In this document: positions 26,847-34,785 of the stretch, in pieces
How the letters are laid out: every line of letters begins with the position of its first letter
How positions within the stretch are numbered: position 1 is the first letter of the stretch
Assembly (NCBI GenBank): GCA_947389015.1
Contig: CANDVA010000014.1
Span: 1-64,000 of the forward strand
Direction of reading: 5' to 3'
Origin: an uncultured Clostridia bacterium
GTDB taxonomy: Bacteria > Bacillota > Clostridia > Oscillospirales > Ruminococcaceae
Length of the DNA stretch: 64,000 nt
The notes under the pieces: model-generated
What the model was told of the DNA's origin: nothing
What the model saw: the letters and a program-made list of their open reading frames with translations, nothing else
Databases searched by the model: none
Made by a program: the position numbers and the translations under genes

Positions 26847-28565
26847 TTACTGCGGCTGCTGAACGTTTGAGGAGCCGCTGTCGGAGCTTGCGCCGGCGCT
26901 CTCGGCAACATATACCGTTACCGTTTCGCCCTCGCTGACCCTTATAAGATCGTTGACAGCTTTGCTGCACCGCACCACATAGCCTGCGGGAACAGCGTTC
27001 GTCTTTTCCGTAAAGACCTCGTATTTGACGTTCAGACTTGTAAGCGTAGCGATATAGTCGGCCTGAGATTTGCCGCTGTAATCGGGAAGCGGAACCACGC
27101 TCCTGCCCTTGCTTACCTTTACCTCGATCTGAGTACCCTGAGCAACCATCGTCCCCCCCTCGATCGACTGATCGAACATAAAGCCCGACGGATACTCATC
27201 GGAGTACTCATATTTGGGCACAAATGTGAACATACCCTCATACCGCGCGGCGGTGTCCTCATATCTGCGGTTTGTGAAATCGGGCAGTGCAATATTTGCC
27301 TCGTCGGACGTGCTCGGCGTTTCGGTACTTTCCGCAGTGCTGCTCACAACGCTCTCCGAGCTTTCGGGAATACTGCTCTCAACATACGAGCTTTTCTCCG
27401 AACTTTCGGGCAGGCTGCTTTCGCCGCCAAAGCGGCACGTTCCCGACAGCGTAAGCGCAAACACTGCGGCAAACGTTATCAGCACCAATCCCACGGTGAT
27501 TATCACTGCAAGAAACTTTGCGCGCTCCTTTTTCTGCTTTTTGAGACGCTTCTGTTCGCTTTTCGTAAGCGGTCTGTCATTGTCTCTGCGCATTCCGCCC
27601 GACGGAGCGTATCCCGGCGGCGCGAACAGCTTATCCACGAACTCGGTGATAGAGCGTATACGCGCCTCTGTCGGGAGCTTCATTCCGTGCATGATGACCT
27701 TGGAGACATTAGGCGGCACGTTCCTGTTGACAAGCATGGGTTCGAGCATACTGCTGCCCGTTCTCGCGATAGCCTCTATCGGAGCGGTGCCCGTAAGCAC
27801 CTTATACAGCACCGCCGATATTCCGTATACGTCCGTCCATGTACCGTTTATCTCGTTGGAGTACTGCTCGGGCGCGGCATATCCGCTGAATATTTCGCAC
27901 GCTATCTCGGTGTTGGCGGTACGCGCCGCGGTAATGCAGAATCCGGCGAGCTTCAGCTCCATTTTATCGGTAACGAAAATGGTCTGCGGGGAGATCCCGC
28001 GGTGGATTATCCCCGCCGAATGTACCAGACTGAGCGTCGTGAGGATAGGCGGAAACAGTTCCTTGACCTGCTCCCACGCAAGCCCTCCAGACGAGTTGGC
28101 AAGATATGTCTTGAGCGATATGCCGTTAATGAACTCGAAAACGACGTAGCAGGTGTTGTTCTCGGAGAAAACGTCCAGCACCGCCTGTATGTGTGCCATG
28201 CCGCGCAGCTTCATAAGCGAACGGTTAAGATCCTCGAATTCCGAGAGATATGTCTTGTACAACGCGCTGTTATTGGCGTTCACGACGATATGCGTCTCGC
28301 CCTTTTTGCGCGTGCACAGCGTATCGGGCATAAATTCCTTGATCGTGACCTTAGCGCCTGCGGCGGTATCGTAGCCGATGTATATCGCACCCTCGCCGTT
28401 GTACGAAAGCAGTCTGCCGACGATGTACCTGTCGTTCAGGTATGTTTTGGGAGCGAGGTACGTCGGTATGCACGGGTCAAGATCGCTGTACCCGCAGAGC
28501 TTGCACGGACCATCGTATATCTTGTCGTTCATGCAGCCCATGCATAATGATGTATCCTTAAGCAT
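26847..28565 (-). CDS. degenerate PASTA-type serine/threonine kinase with zinc ribbon
   Basis: A 572-residue membrane protein. ATG 28565 is chosen for its AAAGGTGA site; a longer frame upstream lacks one. The order is a zinc ribbon (C8-x2-C11 and C21-x2-C24), a kinase-like domain (about 40-300), a membrane helix near 355-375, an S/E-rich linker and two PASTA repeats (about 435-560). The kinase has the beta-3 lysine (VTIKEFMP), but the HRD loop reads HRGISPQTIF, so the catalytic Asp and the usual Asn are missing. The DFG position reads AGFC. It is probably a pseudokinase sensor of muropeptide or beta-lactam-like ligands rather than an active kinase. Confidence 0.85.
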   Translation of the reverse strand: MLKDTSLCMGCMNDKIYDGPCKLCGYSDLDPCIPTYLAPKTYLNDRYIVGRLLSYNGEGAIYIGYDTAAGAKVTIKEFMPDTLCTRKKGETHIVVNANNSALYKTYLSEFEDLNRSLMKLRGMAHIQAVLDVFSENNTCYVVFEFINGISLKTYLANSSGGLAWEQVKELFPPILTTLSLVHSAGIIHRGISPQTIFVTDKMELKLAGFCITAARTANTEIACEIFSGYAAPEQYSNEINGTWTDVYGISAVLYKVLTGTAPIEAIARTGSSMLEPMLVNRNVPPNVSKVIMHGMKLPTEARIRSITEFVDKLFAPPGYAPSGGMRRDNDRPLTKSEQKRLKKQKKERAKFLAVIITVGLVLITFAAVFALTLSGTCRFGGESSLPESSEKSSYVESSIPESSESVVSSTAESTETPSTSDEANIALPDFTNRRYEDTAARYEGMFTFVPKYEYSDEYPSGFMFDQSIEGGTMVAQGTQIEVKVSKGRSVVPLPDYSGKSQADYIATLTSLNVKYEVFTEKTNAVPAGYVVRCSKAVNDLIRVSEGETVTVYVAESAGASSDSGSSNVQQPQ

Positions 28566-28961
28566 CTTATTAACTTCACCTTTCTGCTTGTTCATAAAGA
28601 AAGTAAAAACCAAAGCACAATTTATATACCTTAATACTATACACCAAATTTCCGAAAAAGTCAAGAATTATGACAACATTGTAATCTTTTTCTTCCAAAT
28701 TGCAACCGTTTTGTAACCTTTTTCTCTTCTTTTAACAATTACCGTCGTTTTTTCAGCACTATGCTTTGGTTATTTTGACAATGGCGTTTTTGTGATAATT
28801 TTTTGACGTTTACAAAAAATCGACAAAATTCACTTGCAAAATTGTGAATTATGTGATATAATATAATCAACGTAAGTTCTCGGAAAAGGGAACTGTTGTG
28901 GCAGCGTTATCAAAAGGGAGTTTTCCCGTTAATTCTTTGACCGTTGAAAGGAGTTTTCAAG
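28566..28961. promoter_or_regulatory. divergent promoter region between pseudokinase and zinc-ribbon genes
   Basis: Minus strand: TTGACT (28659-28664) and TATAGT (28636-28641) with a 17-base spacer serve the pseudokinase. Plus strand: TTGCAA (28834-28839) and TATAAT (28857-28862) with 17 bases and an extended TGA serve the zinc-ribbon gene. The rest is AT-rich, and I see no other gene. Confidence 0.75.
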
Positions 28962-29378
28962 ATGAGTTTTCTGGACGATGTAATCAGCACAGGCAAGAAT
29001 GTGGTATCCGCCGCGGGTAAAAAGACGGACGAGGCAGTACGTTTTTCCAAGCTGAAGATAAAGGAATCGCAGCTTAACGGCGATATCAAGAGCAAGTTTG
29101 AGAAGCTGGGCGCGCTGATCTATCAGATGGCGAAGTCGGGCGAAAAGGATAACGAGCAGTTCGACGCGTACATTGCCGAGATCGACGGCTGCTATGACGA
29201 GCTTGCGGATATCGAGAAGCAGTTTGACGAGCTGCGCAACGAGGTGACCTGCCCCGGCTGCGGAGCAAAGTGCAAGGACGAAAACAGTTATTGCCCCAAG
29301 TGCGGCGCGAAGCTTCCCGAAAAGCCCGTTCACGAGGCGACCGAGGATAAGGTCGACGAGACTAAAGGCGATGAGTAA
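28962..29378 (+). CDS. small zinc-ribbon coiled-coil protein
   Basis: A protein of about 138 residues. ATG 28962 follows AAAGGAG. The first 90 residues are a helical, amphipathic coiled-coil-like segment (KKTDEAVRFSKLKIKESQLN and so on). The C-terminus holds a zinc ribbon with CPGCGAKC and CPKCGAK. Such short proteins are common in Clostridia, with no defined role. It shares a promoter region with the pseudokinase, which carries a similar ribbon. It is followed by a strong terminator, so it is expressed alone. Confidence 0.85.
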   Translation: MSFLDDVISTGKNVVSAAGKKTDEAVRFSKLKIKESQLNGDIKSKFEKLGALIYQMAKSGEKDNEQFDAYIAEIDGCYDELADIEKQFDELRNEVTCPGCGAKCKDENSYCPKCGAKLPEKPVHEATEDKVDETKGDE

Positions 29379-29391
29379 AACCATATCTGAT

Positions 29392-29422
29392 AACGGGAGC
29401 GTTTCGGCGCTCCCGTTTTTTT
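29392..29422 (+). terminator. intrinsic terminator after the zinc-ribbon gene
   Basis: AACGGGAGCG (29392-29401) pairs with CGCTCCCGTT (29408-29417) around TTTCGG, then a T-run. Confidence 0.95.
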
Positions 29423-29566
29423 ATCGTTTAGTAAATGTTAAACCAAATCATGATTTATTTGACGCGGCTTTTTATAAAAATGCAATCTTTCCACAGGATT
29501 TTCAAATAAAAATACAGCATTTTTCACAAAAATATTCAAAAATCCCCTAATTGTCAAAAAATAAAG

Positions 29567-29595
29567 TTGTCTTTTTCGAGTAAATATGCTATAAT
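29567..29595 (+). promoter_or_regulatory. sigma-A promoter of the ABC importer operon
   Basis: TTGTCT (29567-29572), 17 bases, TATAAT (29590-29595). The leader contains a modest hairpin (about 29606-29632). I see no T-box or riboswitch, which would have told us the substrate. Confidence 0.8.
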
Positions 29596-29675
29596 GATTT
29601 GTACGGTTTGACGCTTTTGCGCGTTAAACCCACAAATAAAACGGACAAAAGACAGATTTTCACAAGGAGAAAAAT

Positions 29676-30641
29676 ATGAAGTTGAGAAAAATTTTAGCTG
29701 CGGCTGCCGCTGCGGCAATGCTTTGCGGTCTTACCGCGTGCAATACCAATAACGATCCCGGCGCTGCCAATGGCGACAAGAAGTACAAGGTGGGTATCTG
29801 CCAGCTCGTACAGCACGCCGCTCTCGACGCCGCGACCAAGGGTTTCCAGGATGTACTCAAGGAAAAGCTCGGCGACAATGTTGAGTTCGATTACCAGAAC
29901 GCCAACAACGATAACGCTACCTGTGCTACTATCGTCAACAACTTCGTTTCCGCAAACGTTGACCTTATCATGGCGAACGCAACTCCCGCTCTCGCGGCTG
30001 CGGTTTCCGGCACCGCTACTATTCCGGTCGTTGGCACGTCTATCACCTCTTATGAGGTCGCTCTCGGCGACGACTGGAAGGGCAAGAACATCACGGGCGC
30101 GTCCGACCTTGCTCCTATCGATCAGCAGGAGGATATGATCGTCGAGATATTCCCCGACGCAAAGAAGGTGGGCATTCTGTACTGCTCCTCCGAGGGCAAC
30201 TCCAAGTATCAGGCGGAGCTTATGGAAAAGGCTTTGCAGGAGGACGGCATTGAGTACAAGGAATACACCGTTGCTGATTCCAACGAGATACAGGCTCAGA
30301 CACAGGCTGCTGTCGACGACAAGTGCGACGTTATCTATATCCCGACCGACAACACTTTCGCAAACGCTGCGGAGACCGTTAAGAATATAGTAGTTCCCGC
30401 AAAGGTTCCCGTTGTAGCGGGCGAGGAGGGCATATGCAAGGGCTGCGGCACCGTTACGCTTTCCATTTCCTACGAGAGCATGGGACGTGCCGCGGGCGAG
30501 ATGGCTTACGAGATCCTTGTAAACGGCAAGAACCCCGGCGAAATGGAGGTCGGCTTCTCCGAAACCACCAAGAAGTACAACGCGGAGATCTGCACCGGAT
30601 TGGGAATTACTGTACCCGACGGCTACACCGCTATCGAATAA
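29676..30641 (+). CDS. ABC transporter substrate-binding lipoprotein (TrpX/ABC_sub_bind type)
   Basis: A 321-residue lipoprotein with lipobox CGLTAC. It belongs to the ABC_sub_bind family: YKVGICQLVQHAALDAATKG near the start, VDLIMANATPALAAA, IPVVGTSITSYEVA and YIPTDNTFANAAETV. Relatives bind tryptophan, tyrosine or other small amphipathic ligands. GAAGGAGAAAA-like spacing gives ATG 29676. It is followed by the permease and ATPase genes, completing an importer. The ligand cannot be named from sequence. Confidence 0.92.
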   Translation: MKLRKILAAAAAAAMLCGLTACNTNNDPGAANGDKKYKVGICQLVQHAALDAATKGFQDVLKEKLGDNVEFDYQNANNDNATCATIVNNFVSANVDLIMANATPALAAAVSGTATIPVVGTSITSYEVALGDDWKGKNITGASDLAPIDQQEDMIVEIFPDAKKVGILYCSSEGNSKYQAELMEKALQEDGIEYKEYTVADSNEIQAQTQAAVDDKCDVIYIPTDNTFANAAETVKNIVVPAKVPVVAGEEGICKGCGTVTLSISYESMGRAAGEMAYEILVNGKNPGEMEVGFSETTKKYNAEICTGLGITVPDGYTAIE

Positions 30642-30731
30642 CTGTCCGGCATAAGCGCAAACGGCGGGGAACGGAGTACTGTTCCCCGTTGATTTAAAAA
30701 AGCATTTTATTTTGCGATAGGAGAAAACAAG

Positions 30732-31733
30732 ATGAATCTGCTTGCAATTTTGCAGAGCGAATTGACGCAATTCGGAAACGCGCTCCCTGGGGTCATTTCT
30801 CAGGGACTTATCTGGGGAATAATGGCGATTGGCGTGTATATCACCTACAAAATACTCGATTTTCCCGACCTTACGGTTGACGGCTCTATCGGAACGGGCG
30901 GCGCGGTCGCTCTTATGCTTATCCTGAACGGCGTTCCCGTGTGGATAGCGCTTATCGCGGCGTTCGCGGCGGGCTGCCTCGCGGGGTTGGTGACCGGACT
31001 GCTGAACACTTTGCTCGGCATACCCGGGATACTCGCGGGGATACTTACCCAGATAGCGCTCTACTCCGTCAACCTCGCCATACTCGGCAGCGCGAACAAG
31101 TCCATAAGCGTGGATAAATTCCCGCTGCTGCTTTCCTCGCGCAGAGTCGCGGTGAGCGGCGGATTCGCGGTGTTCGGTTGGGAGGTCGGAAAGTGTGTGT
31201 TGATTGTCGCGGTACTTACCGCGGTTCTGTACTGGTTCTTCGGCACGGAATACGGCTTCACTATACGCGCGACGGGCTGCAACTCCAATATGGCGAGAGC
31301 GCAGGGCATCAACACTAAGAAGTCGACCGTTATCGCGCTGGTGCTTTCCAACGGTCTGGTGGGGCTTTCGGGCGGATTGCTCGCGCAGTATCAGGGCTTC
31401 GCCGACGTAAATATGGGCAGAGGCGCTATCGTTATCGGACTTGCCGCGGTCATCATCGGCGAGGTGCTCGGATCGGCGATAATGGGCAAGCGCTTCAACT
31501 TTGTCGCAAGGCTTGCCTTTACCGCGACCGGCGGCATCATCTATTACCTCGTATTGCAGATCGTAATGCAGATCGGTCTTGATTCCACCTACAACAAGCT
31601 GTTTTCGGCGATAGTGGTCGTGATCTTCCTTGCCGTGCCGTATATCAGGAACGCCGCAAAGACATCCTACGGCAGGGCGGCAAAAAATGCCGCGTCGCGA
31701 GCAATAGGGAAAGGAGATTCCGAAGATGCTTGA
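30732..31733 (+). CDS. ABC transporter permease (BPD_transp_2/TrpY-like)
   Basis: A 333-residue integral membrane permease with about eight hydrophobic segments. Conserved features include DFPDLTVDGSIGTGGA near the N-terminus and GFADVNMGRGAIVIGLAAVI in the latter half, typical of the RbsC/LivH-like TrpY group. AGGAGAAAA precedes ATG 30732. It overlaps the ATPase gene by eight bases. Confidence 0.93.
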   Translation: MNLLAILQSELTQFGNALPGVISQGLIWGIMAIGVYITYKILDFPDLTVDGSIGTGGAVALMLILNGVPVWIALIAAFAAGCLAGLVTGLLNTLLGIPGILAGILTQIALYSVNLAILGSANKSISVDKFPLLLSSRRVAVSGGFAVFGWEVGKCVLIVAVLTAVLYWFFGTEYGFTIRATGCNSNMARAQGINTKKSTVIALVLSNGLVGLSGGLLAQYQGFADVNMGRGAIVIGLAAVIIGEVLGSAIMGKRFNFVARLAFTATGGIIYYLVLQIVMQIGLDSTYNKLFSAIVVVIFLAVPYIRNAAKTSYGRAAKNAASRAIGKGDSEDA

Positions 31734-32535
31734 GCTTATTGATGTAAAAAAGACCTTTAACGCGGGAACGATCAACGAGAAAAAAGCACTCAACGGAGTT
31801 TCAATAAAGCTCGACGAGGGTGACTTCGTGACGATAATCGGCGGCAACGGCGCGGGCAAATCCACCACGCTGAACGCTGTTGCGGGCGTGTGGCCGATCG
31901 ACAGCGGCGCGATAATCATCAACGGCAAGAATGTCGCGGGACTTCCCGAGCACAAGCGCGCGGCGTTTATCGGACGCGTATTTCAAGACCCTATGACGGG
32001 TACGGCGGCGACTATGGAAATTCAGGAGAACCTCGCTCTTGCGAAGCGCAGAGGCAACCCGCGCGGGCTGAGCTGGGGCATAAAGCGCGCCGAGCGCGAG
32101 GAATATCATGAGCTGCTGAAAATGCTCGACCTTGGTCTCGAGGACAGAATGACCTCCAAGGTCGGACTGCTTTCGGGAGGTCAGCGACAGGCGCTCACGC
32201 TGCTTATGGCGACGCTGAAAAAGCCCGATATCCTGCTGCTCGACGAGCACACCGCGGCTCTCGATCCGAAAACCGCCGCAAAGGTATTGGAGCTTTCCGA
32301 TAAGATCATTGAGGAAAATCACCTCACCGCCATGATGGTAACTCACAATATGAGCGCCGCTATCAAGCACGGAAACCGCCTTATAATGATGAACGGAGGA
32401 CATATCATTTACGACGTTAAGGGCGAGGAAAAGAAAAACCTCACCGTCGATATGCTGCTCGAGAAATTCGAGGAAGCAAGCGGCATGGCGCTCAGCAACG
32501 ACCGTATGCTGCTGTCGAAGCACAATGATATGTAA
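31726..32535 (+). CDS. ABC transporter ATP-binding protein (TrpZ-like)
   Basis: A 269-residue ABC ATPase: Walker A GGNGAGKST (about 42-50), Q-loop RVFQDPMTGTAATM, signature LLSGGQRQALTL, Walker B DILLLDEHTAALDPKT and H-switch VTHN. The FQDPMxGTA text is characteristic of the ATPase paired with TrpX/Y-type systems. It is the last gene of the operon and is closed by a terminator at 32554. Confidence 0.95.
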   Translation: MLELIDVKKTFNAGTINEKKALNGVSIKLDEGDFVTIIGGNGAGKSTTLNAVAGVWPIDSGAIIINGKNVAGLPEHKRAAFIGRVFQDPMTGTAATMEIQENLALAKRRGNPRGLSWGIKRAEREEYHELLKMLDLGLEDRMTSKVGLLSGGQRQALTLLMATLKKPDILLLDEHTAALDPKTAAKVLELSDKIIEENHLTAMMVTHNMSAAIKHGNRLIMMNGGHIIYDVKGEEKKNLTVDMLLEKFEEASGMALSNDRMLLSKHNDM

Positions 32536-32553
32536 CCACGTTACGGAAAAATA

Positions 32554-32586
32554 AAACCGCGTTCGCATCGTGAACGCGGTTTTTGT
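32554..32586 (+). terminator. intrinsic terminator of the ABC importer operon
   Basis: AAACCGCGTTC pairs with GAACGCGGTTT around a short loop, then TTTG. Confidence 0.93.
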
Positions 32587-32673
32587 TTAACATAATGACT
32601 CTGATTGTTGCAAATAGTTATGCCATTTAACAATATTGTAAATACAAAAAACGCGCATTATCTTCAATAAGCA

Positions 32674-32702
32674 TTGCCAAATCGCGAAAAATGTAGTATA
32701 AT
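32674..32702 (+). promoter_or_regulatory. sigma-A promoter of the DUF3737/sbcDC operon
   Basis: TTGCCA (32674-32679), 17 bases, TATAAT (32697-32702), about 70 bases before the first start codon. Confidence 0.8.
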
Positions 32703-32774
32703 GTAATCGTGGTATGTACCAAAACAGGAAATACAGCTCCTATGCTTCGATTGAAAACGGAAAGGAGATTCAAT

Positions 32775-33626
32775 ATGAGAACAGTAATTAAACAAAGCTT
32801 TGACGAGGAAAGAGCGCTGTACGGAGAGCGGGATATTATTGCGCGCGGCTGCAAATTCGACGGTCCCGCGGACGGCGAGAGCGCGTTCAAGGAGTGCGCA
32901 AACGTTACGGCAGAGGACTGCTTTTTCAATCTGCGCTACCCGTTCTGGCATAATAATAAGCTGAAGATTTTCGGCTCGGAAATGACAGAGCTTTGCAGGG
33001 CGGCGATTTGGTATTCGAATGATATCGAGATCTGCGATACCAAGCTGCACGGTATCAAGGCGCTCCGCGAGTGCTCAAATGTTGTAATGCGCGGCTGCGA
33101 TATTATTTCACCCGAATTCGGCTGGTCGGTGAGCGGGCTTGAAATGACCGACTGCACCGCCGAGAGCGAATATTTTTTGATGCGCTCGTCCGATTTGCGG
33201 TTTAATAATGTAAAGTTCACGGGGAAATATTCGTTTCAGTATATCGAAAATTCCGCGTTTGAGAACTGCGTTTTCGATACCAAGGATGCGTTCTGGCACG
33301 CAAAAAACGTTACAGTGAAAAACAGCGTCATCAAAGGGGAATATCTCGCGTGGTACTGCGGGAACGTCACCTTTGAAAATTGCAGGATCGTCGGTACACA
33401 GCCGCTCTGCTACTGCAAGGGCTTGAAGCTTGTCAACTGCGAGATGATAGGTACCGATCTCAGCTTTGAAAAGTCCGAGGTAGAGGCTTGTGTTACAACA
33501 CCGATATTAAGCGTGAAAAATCCGCTTTCGGGACATATCTGCGCGCCGAGCGTGGGAGAGATTATCCGCGACGATAAAAATTCGCGCGGCGAGGTAATTA
33601 TCTGCGGCAAGGGCTGCTGCGCGTAA
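32775..33626 (+). CDS. DUF3737 right-handed beta-helix protein
   Basis: A 283-residue protein. ATG 32775 is set by AAAGGAG ten bases upstream. The body is a chain of short repeats (CKF, CFF, CKL, CDI, CTA, VKF, CVF, VIK, CRI, CEM) that fit a pentapeptide/right-handed beta-helix fold. FWHNNKLKIFGSEMTELCRA and WYCGNVTFENC are DUF3737 features. The function is unknown; it may be carbohydrate-related because of the fold. It precedes sbcD by 19 bases and probably shares its transcript, an unusual partner for DNA repair genes. Confidence 0.87.
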   Translation: MRTVIKQSFDEERALYGERDIIARGCKFDGPADGESAFKECANVTAEDCFFNLRYPFWHNNKLKIFGSEMTELCRAAIWYSNDIEICDTKLHGIKALRECSNVVMRGCDIISPEFGWSVSGLEMTDCTAESEYFLMRSSDLRFNNVKFTGKYSFQYIENSAFENCVFDTKDAFWHAKNVTVKNSVIKGEYLAWYCGNVTFENCRIVGTQPLCYCKGLKLVNCEMIGTDLSFEKSEVEACVTTPILSVKNPLSGHICAPSVGEIIRDDKNSRGEVIICGKGCCA

Positions 33627-33645
33627 CAGACGGAGGAGGACTTTT

Positions 33646-34785
33646 ATGAAGCTGTTTCATTTATCCGATCTTCACCTGGGAAAGCGCATGCACGAGCGCT
33701 CGCTTATCGAGGATCAACGGGATATCCTGAACCGCATAGTCGGACTGGTAAGCGCCGAAAAGCCGGACGCGGTGATGATCGCGGGCGACGTATACGACCG
33801 CTCCGTACCGTCGGAGGAGGCGGTCACGCTGTTTGACGATTTCCTGTTTCGATTATCGGAGCTTGGAGTATCTATACTGGTCATAAGCGGCAATCACGAT
33901 TCCGCTGAGAGGCTCGGGTTTGGAGGCAGAATAATGGAACGCAGCGGGATATACATTTCCCCCGAATTCAATCCGACGAATTACGAACGTATTTTGCGTC
34001 CCGTTGTGCTTAACGACGAGCACGGCGAGGTGAATTTCTATATGCTGCCGTACATAACTCCCGCCGCTGTCCGCGCGGCTCGGGGAGAAAGCGGGATATC
34101 GGGGTGGAACGAAATGGCGGAAAGCGTGTTCTCCGATATGGACATAGACGCTTCGAAGCGAAATATCCTTATAGCTCATCAGTTTGTGACGGGCGCGTTC
34201 ACCTGCGACTCTGAAAGAGTTTTCGTTGGCGGCACGGACAACATTGACGCTTATGTGTTCGAGCCGTTTGATTATGTGGCGCTCGGTCATCTTCACGGAA
34301 AGCAGAGTGTCGGAAGGGAGACCGTAAGATACTGCGGCACTCCGCTGAAATATTCCTTTTCCGAGGTCTATCACCGCAAAAGCGTTACCGTTGTGAACGC
34401 GGGTGAAAAGGGAGATATTCGGATATCGGAAATACCGTTGGACACGCCGCTGCACGACTGGCGTGAGATAAGAGGAAGCTTCGCCGATATCGCCGCAGGT
34501 CAAGGCTCGGAGGATTTCATAAGGGTGATTTTGACCGACGAGGATGAGATATATAACGCAATAAGCAAGCTGCGCGAGTATTTCCCGAATATCATGAGCC
34601 TGGAGTACGATAATTCACATACCCGCGCCGCGAAAGAATTTGTACCGACAGCGCATTTGGACAAATTATCGCCCGTTGATATGTTTGCGGAATTTTATAA
34701 GCAGCAGCGCGGCAGCGAGCTGAGCGGGGAGCAGCTGAAAATCGTGAACGATATATTTACCGAGATCGGGGAGGAGACAAAATGA
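33646..34785 (+). CDS. sbcD: exonuclease SbcD (Mre11-type nuclease subunit)
   Basis: A 379-residue calcineurin-like phosphoesterase. The metal ligands are in LSDLHLGKRMHERSLIEDQ, AGDVYDRSVPSEEA, GNHDSAERLGFG and LGHLHGKQSV. With SbcC it cuts DNA hairpins and protein-blocked ends. GGAGGAGG precedes ATG 33646. The stop overlaps the sbcC start by four bases (ATGA). The C-terminal capping region is present and of normal length. Confidence 0.96.
   Translation: MKLFHLSDLHLGKRMHERSLIEDQRDILNRIVGLVSAEKPDAVMIAGDVYDRSVPSEEAVTLFDDFLFRLSELGVSILVISGNHDSAERLGFGGRIMERSGIYISPEFNPTNYERILRPVVLNDEHGEVNFYMLPYITPAAVRAARGESGISGWNEMAESVFSDMDIDASKRNILIAHQFVTGAFTCDSERVFVGGTDNIDAYVFEPFDYVALGHLHGKQSVGRETVRYCGTPLKYSFSEVYHRKSVTVVNAGEKGDIRISEIPLDTPLHDWREIRGSFADIAAGQGSEDFIRVILTDEDEIYNAISKLREYFPNIMSLEYDNSHTRAAKEFVPTAHLDKLSPVDMFAEFYKQQRGSELSGEQLKIVNDIFTEIGEETK

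Noticed and set aside
29602-29675. Possible T-box or riboswitch ahead of the TrpX-like operon
   Set aside because: Only one modest hairpin. The leader is too short and lacks T-box or specifier features.
29694-31955. 753-codon minus-strand frame opposite the ABC importer genes
   Set aside because: A mirror of three clear coding genes in GC-biased sequence. Low-complexity R/H/D-rich product and no ribosome site.
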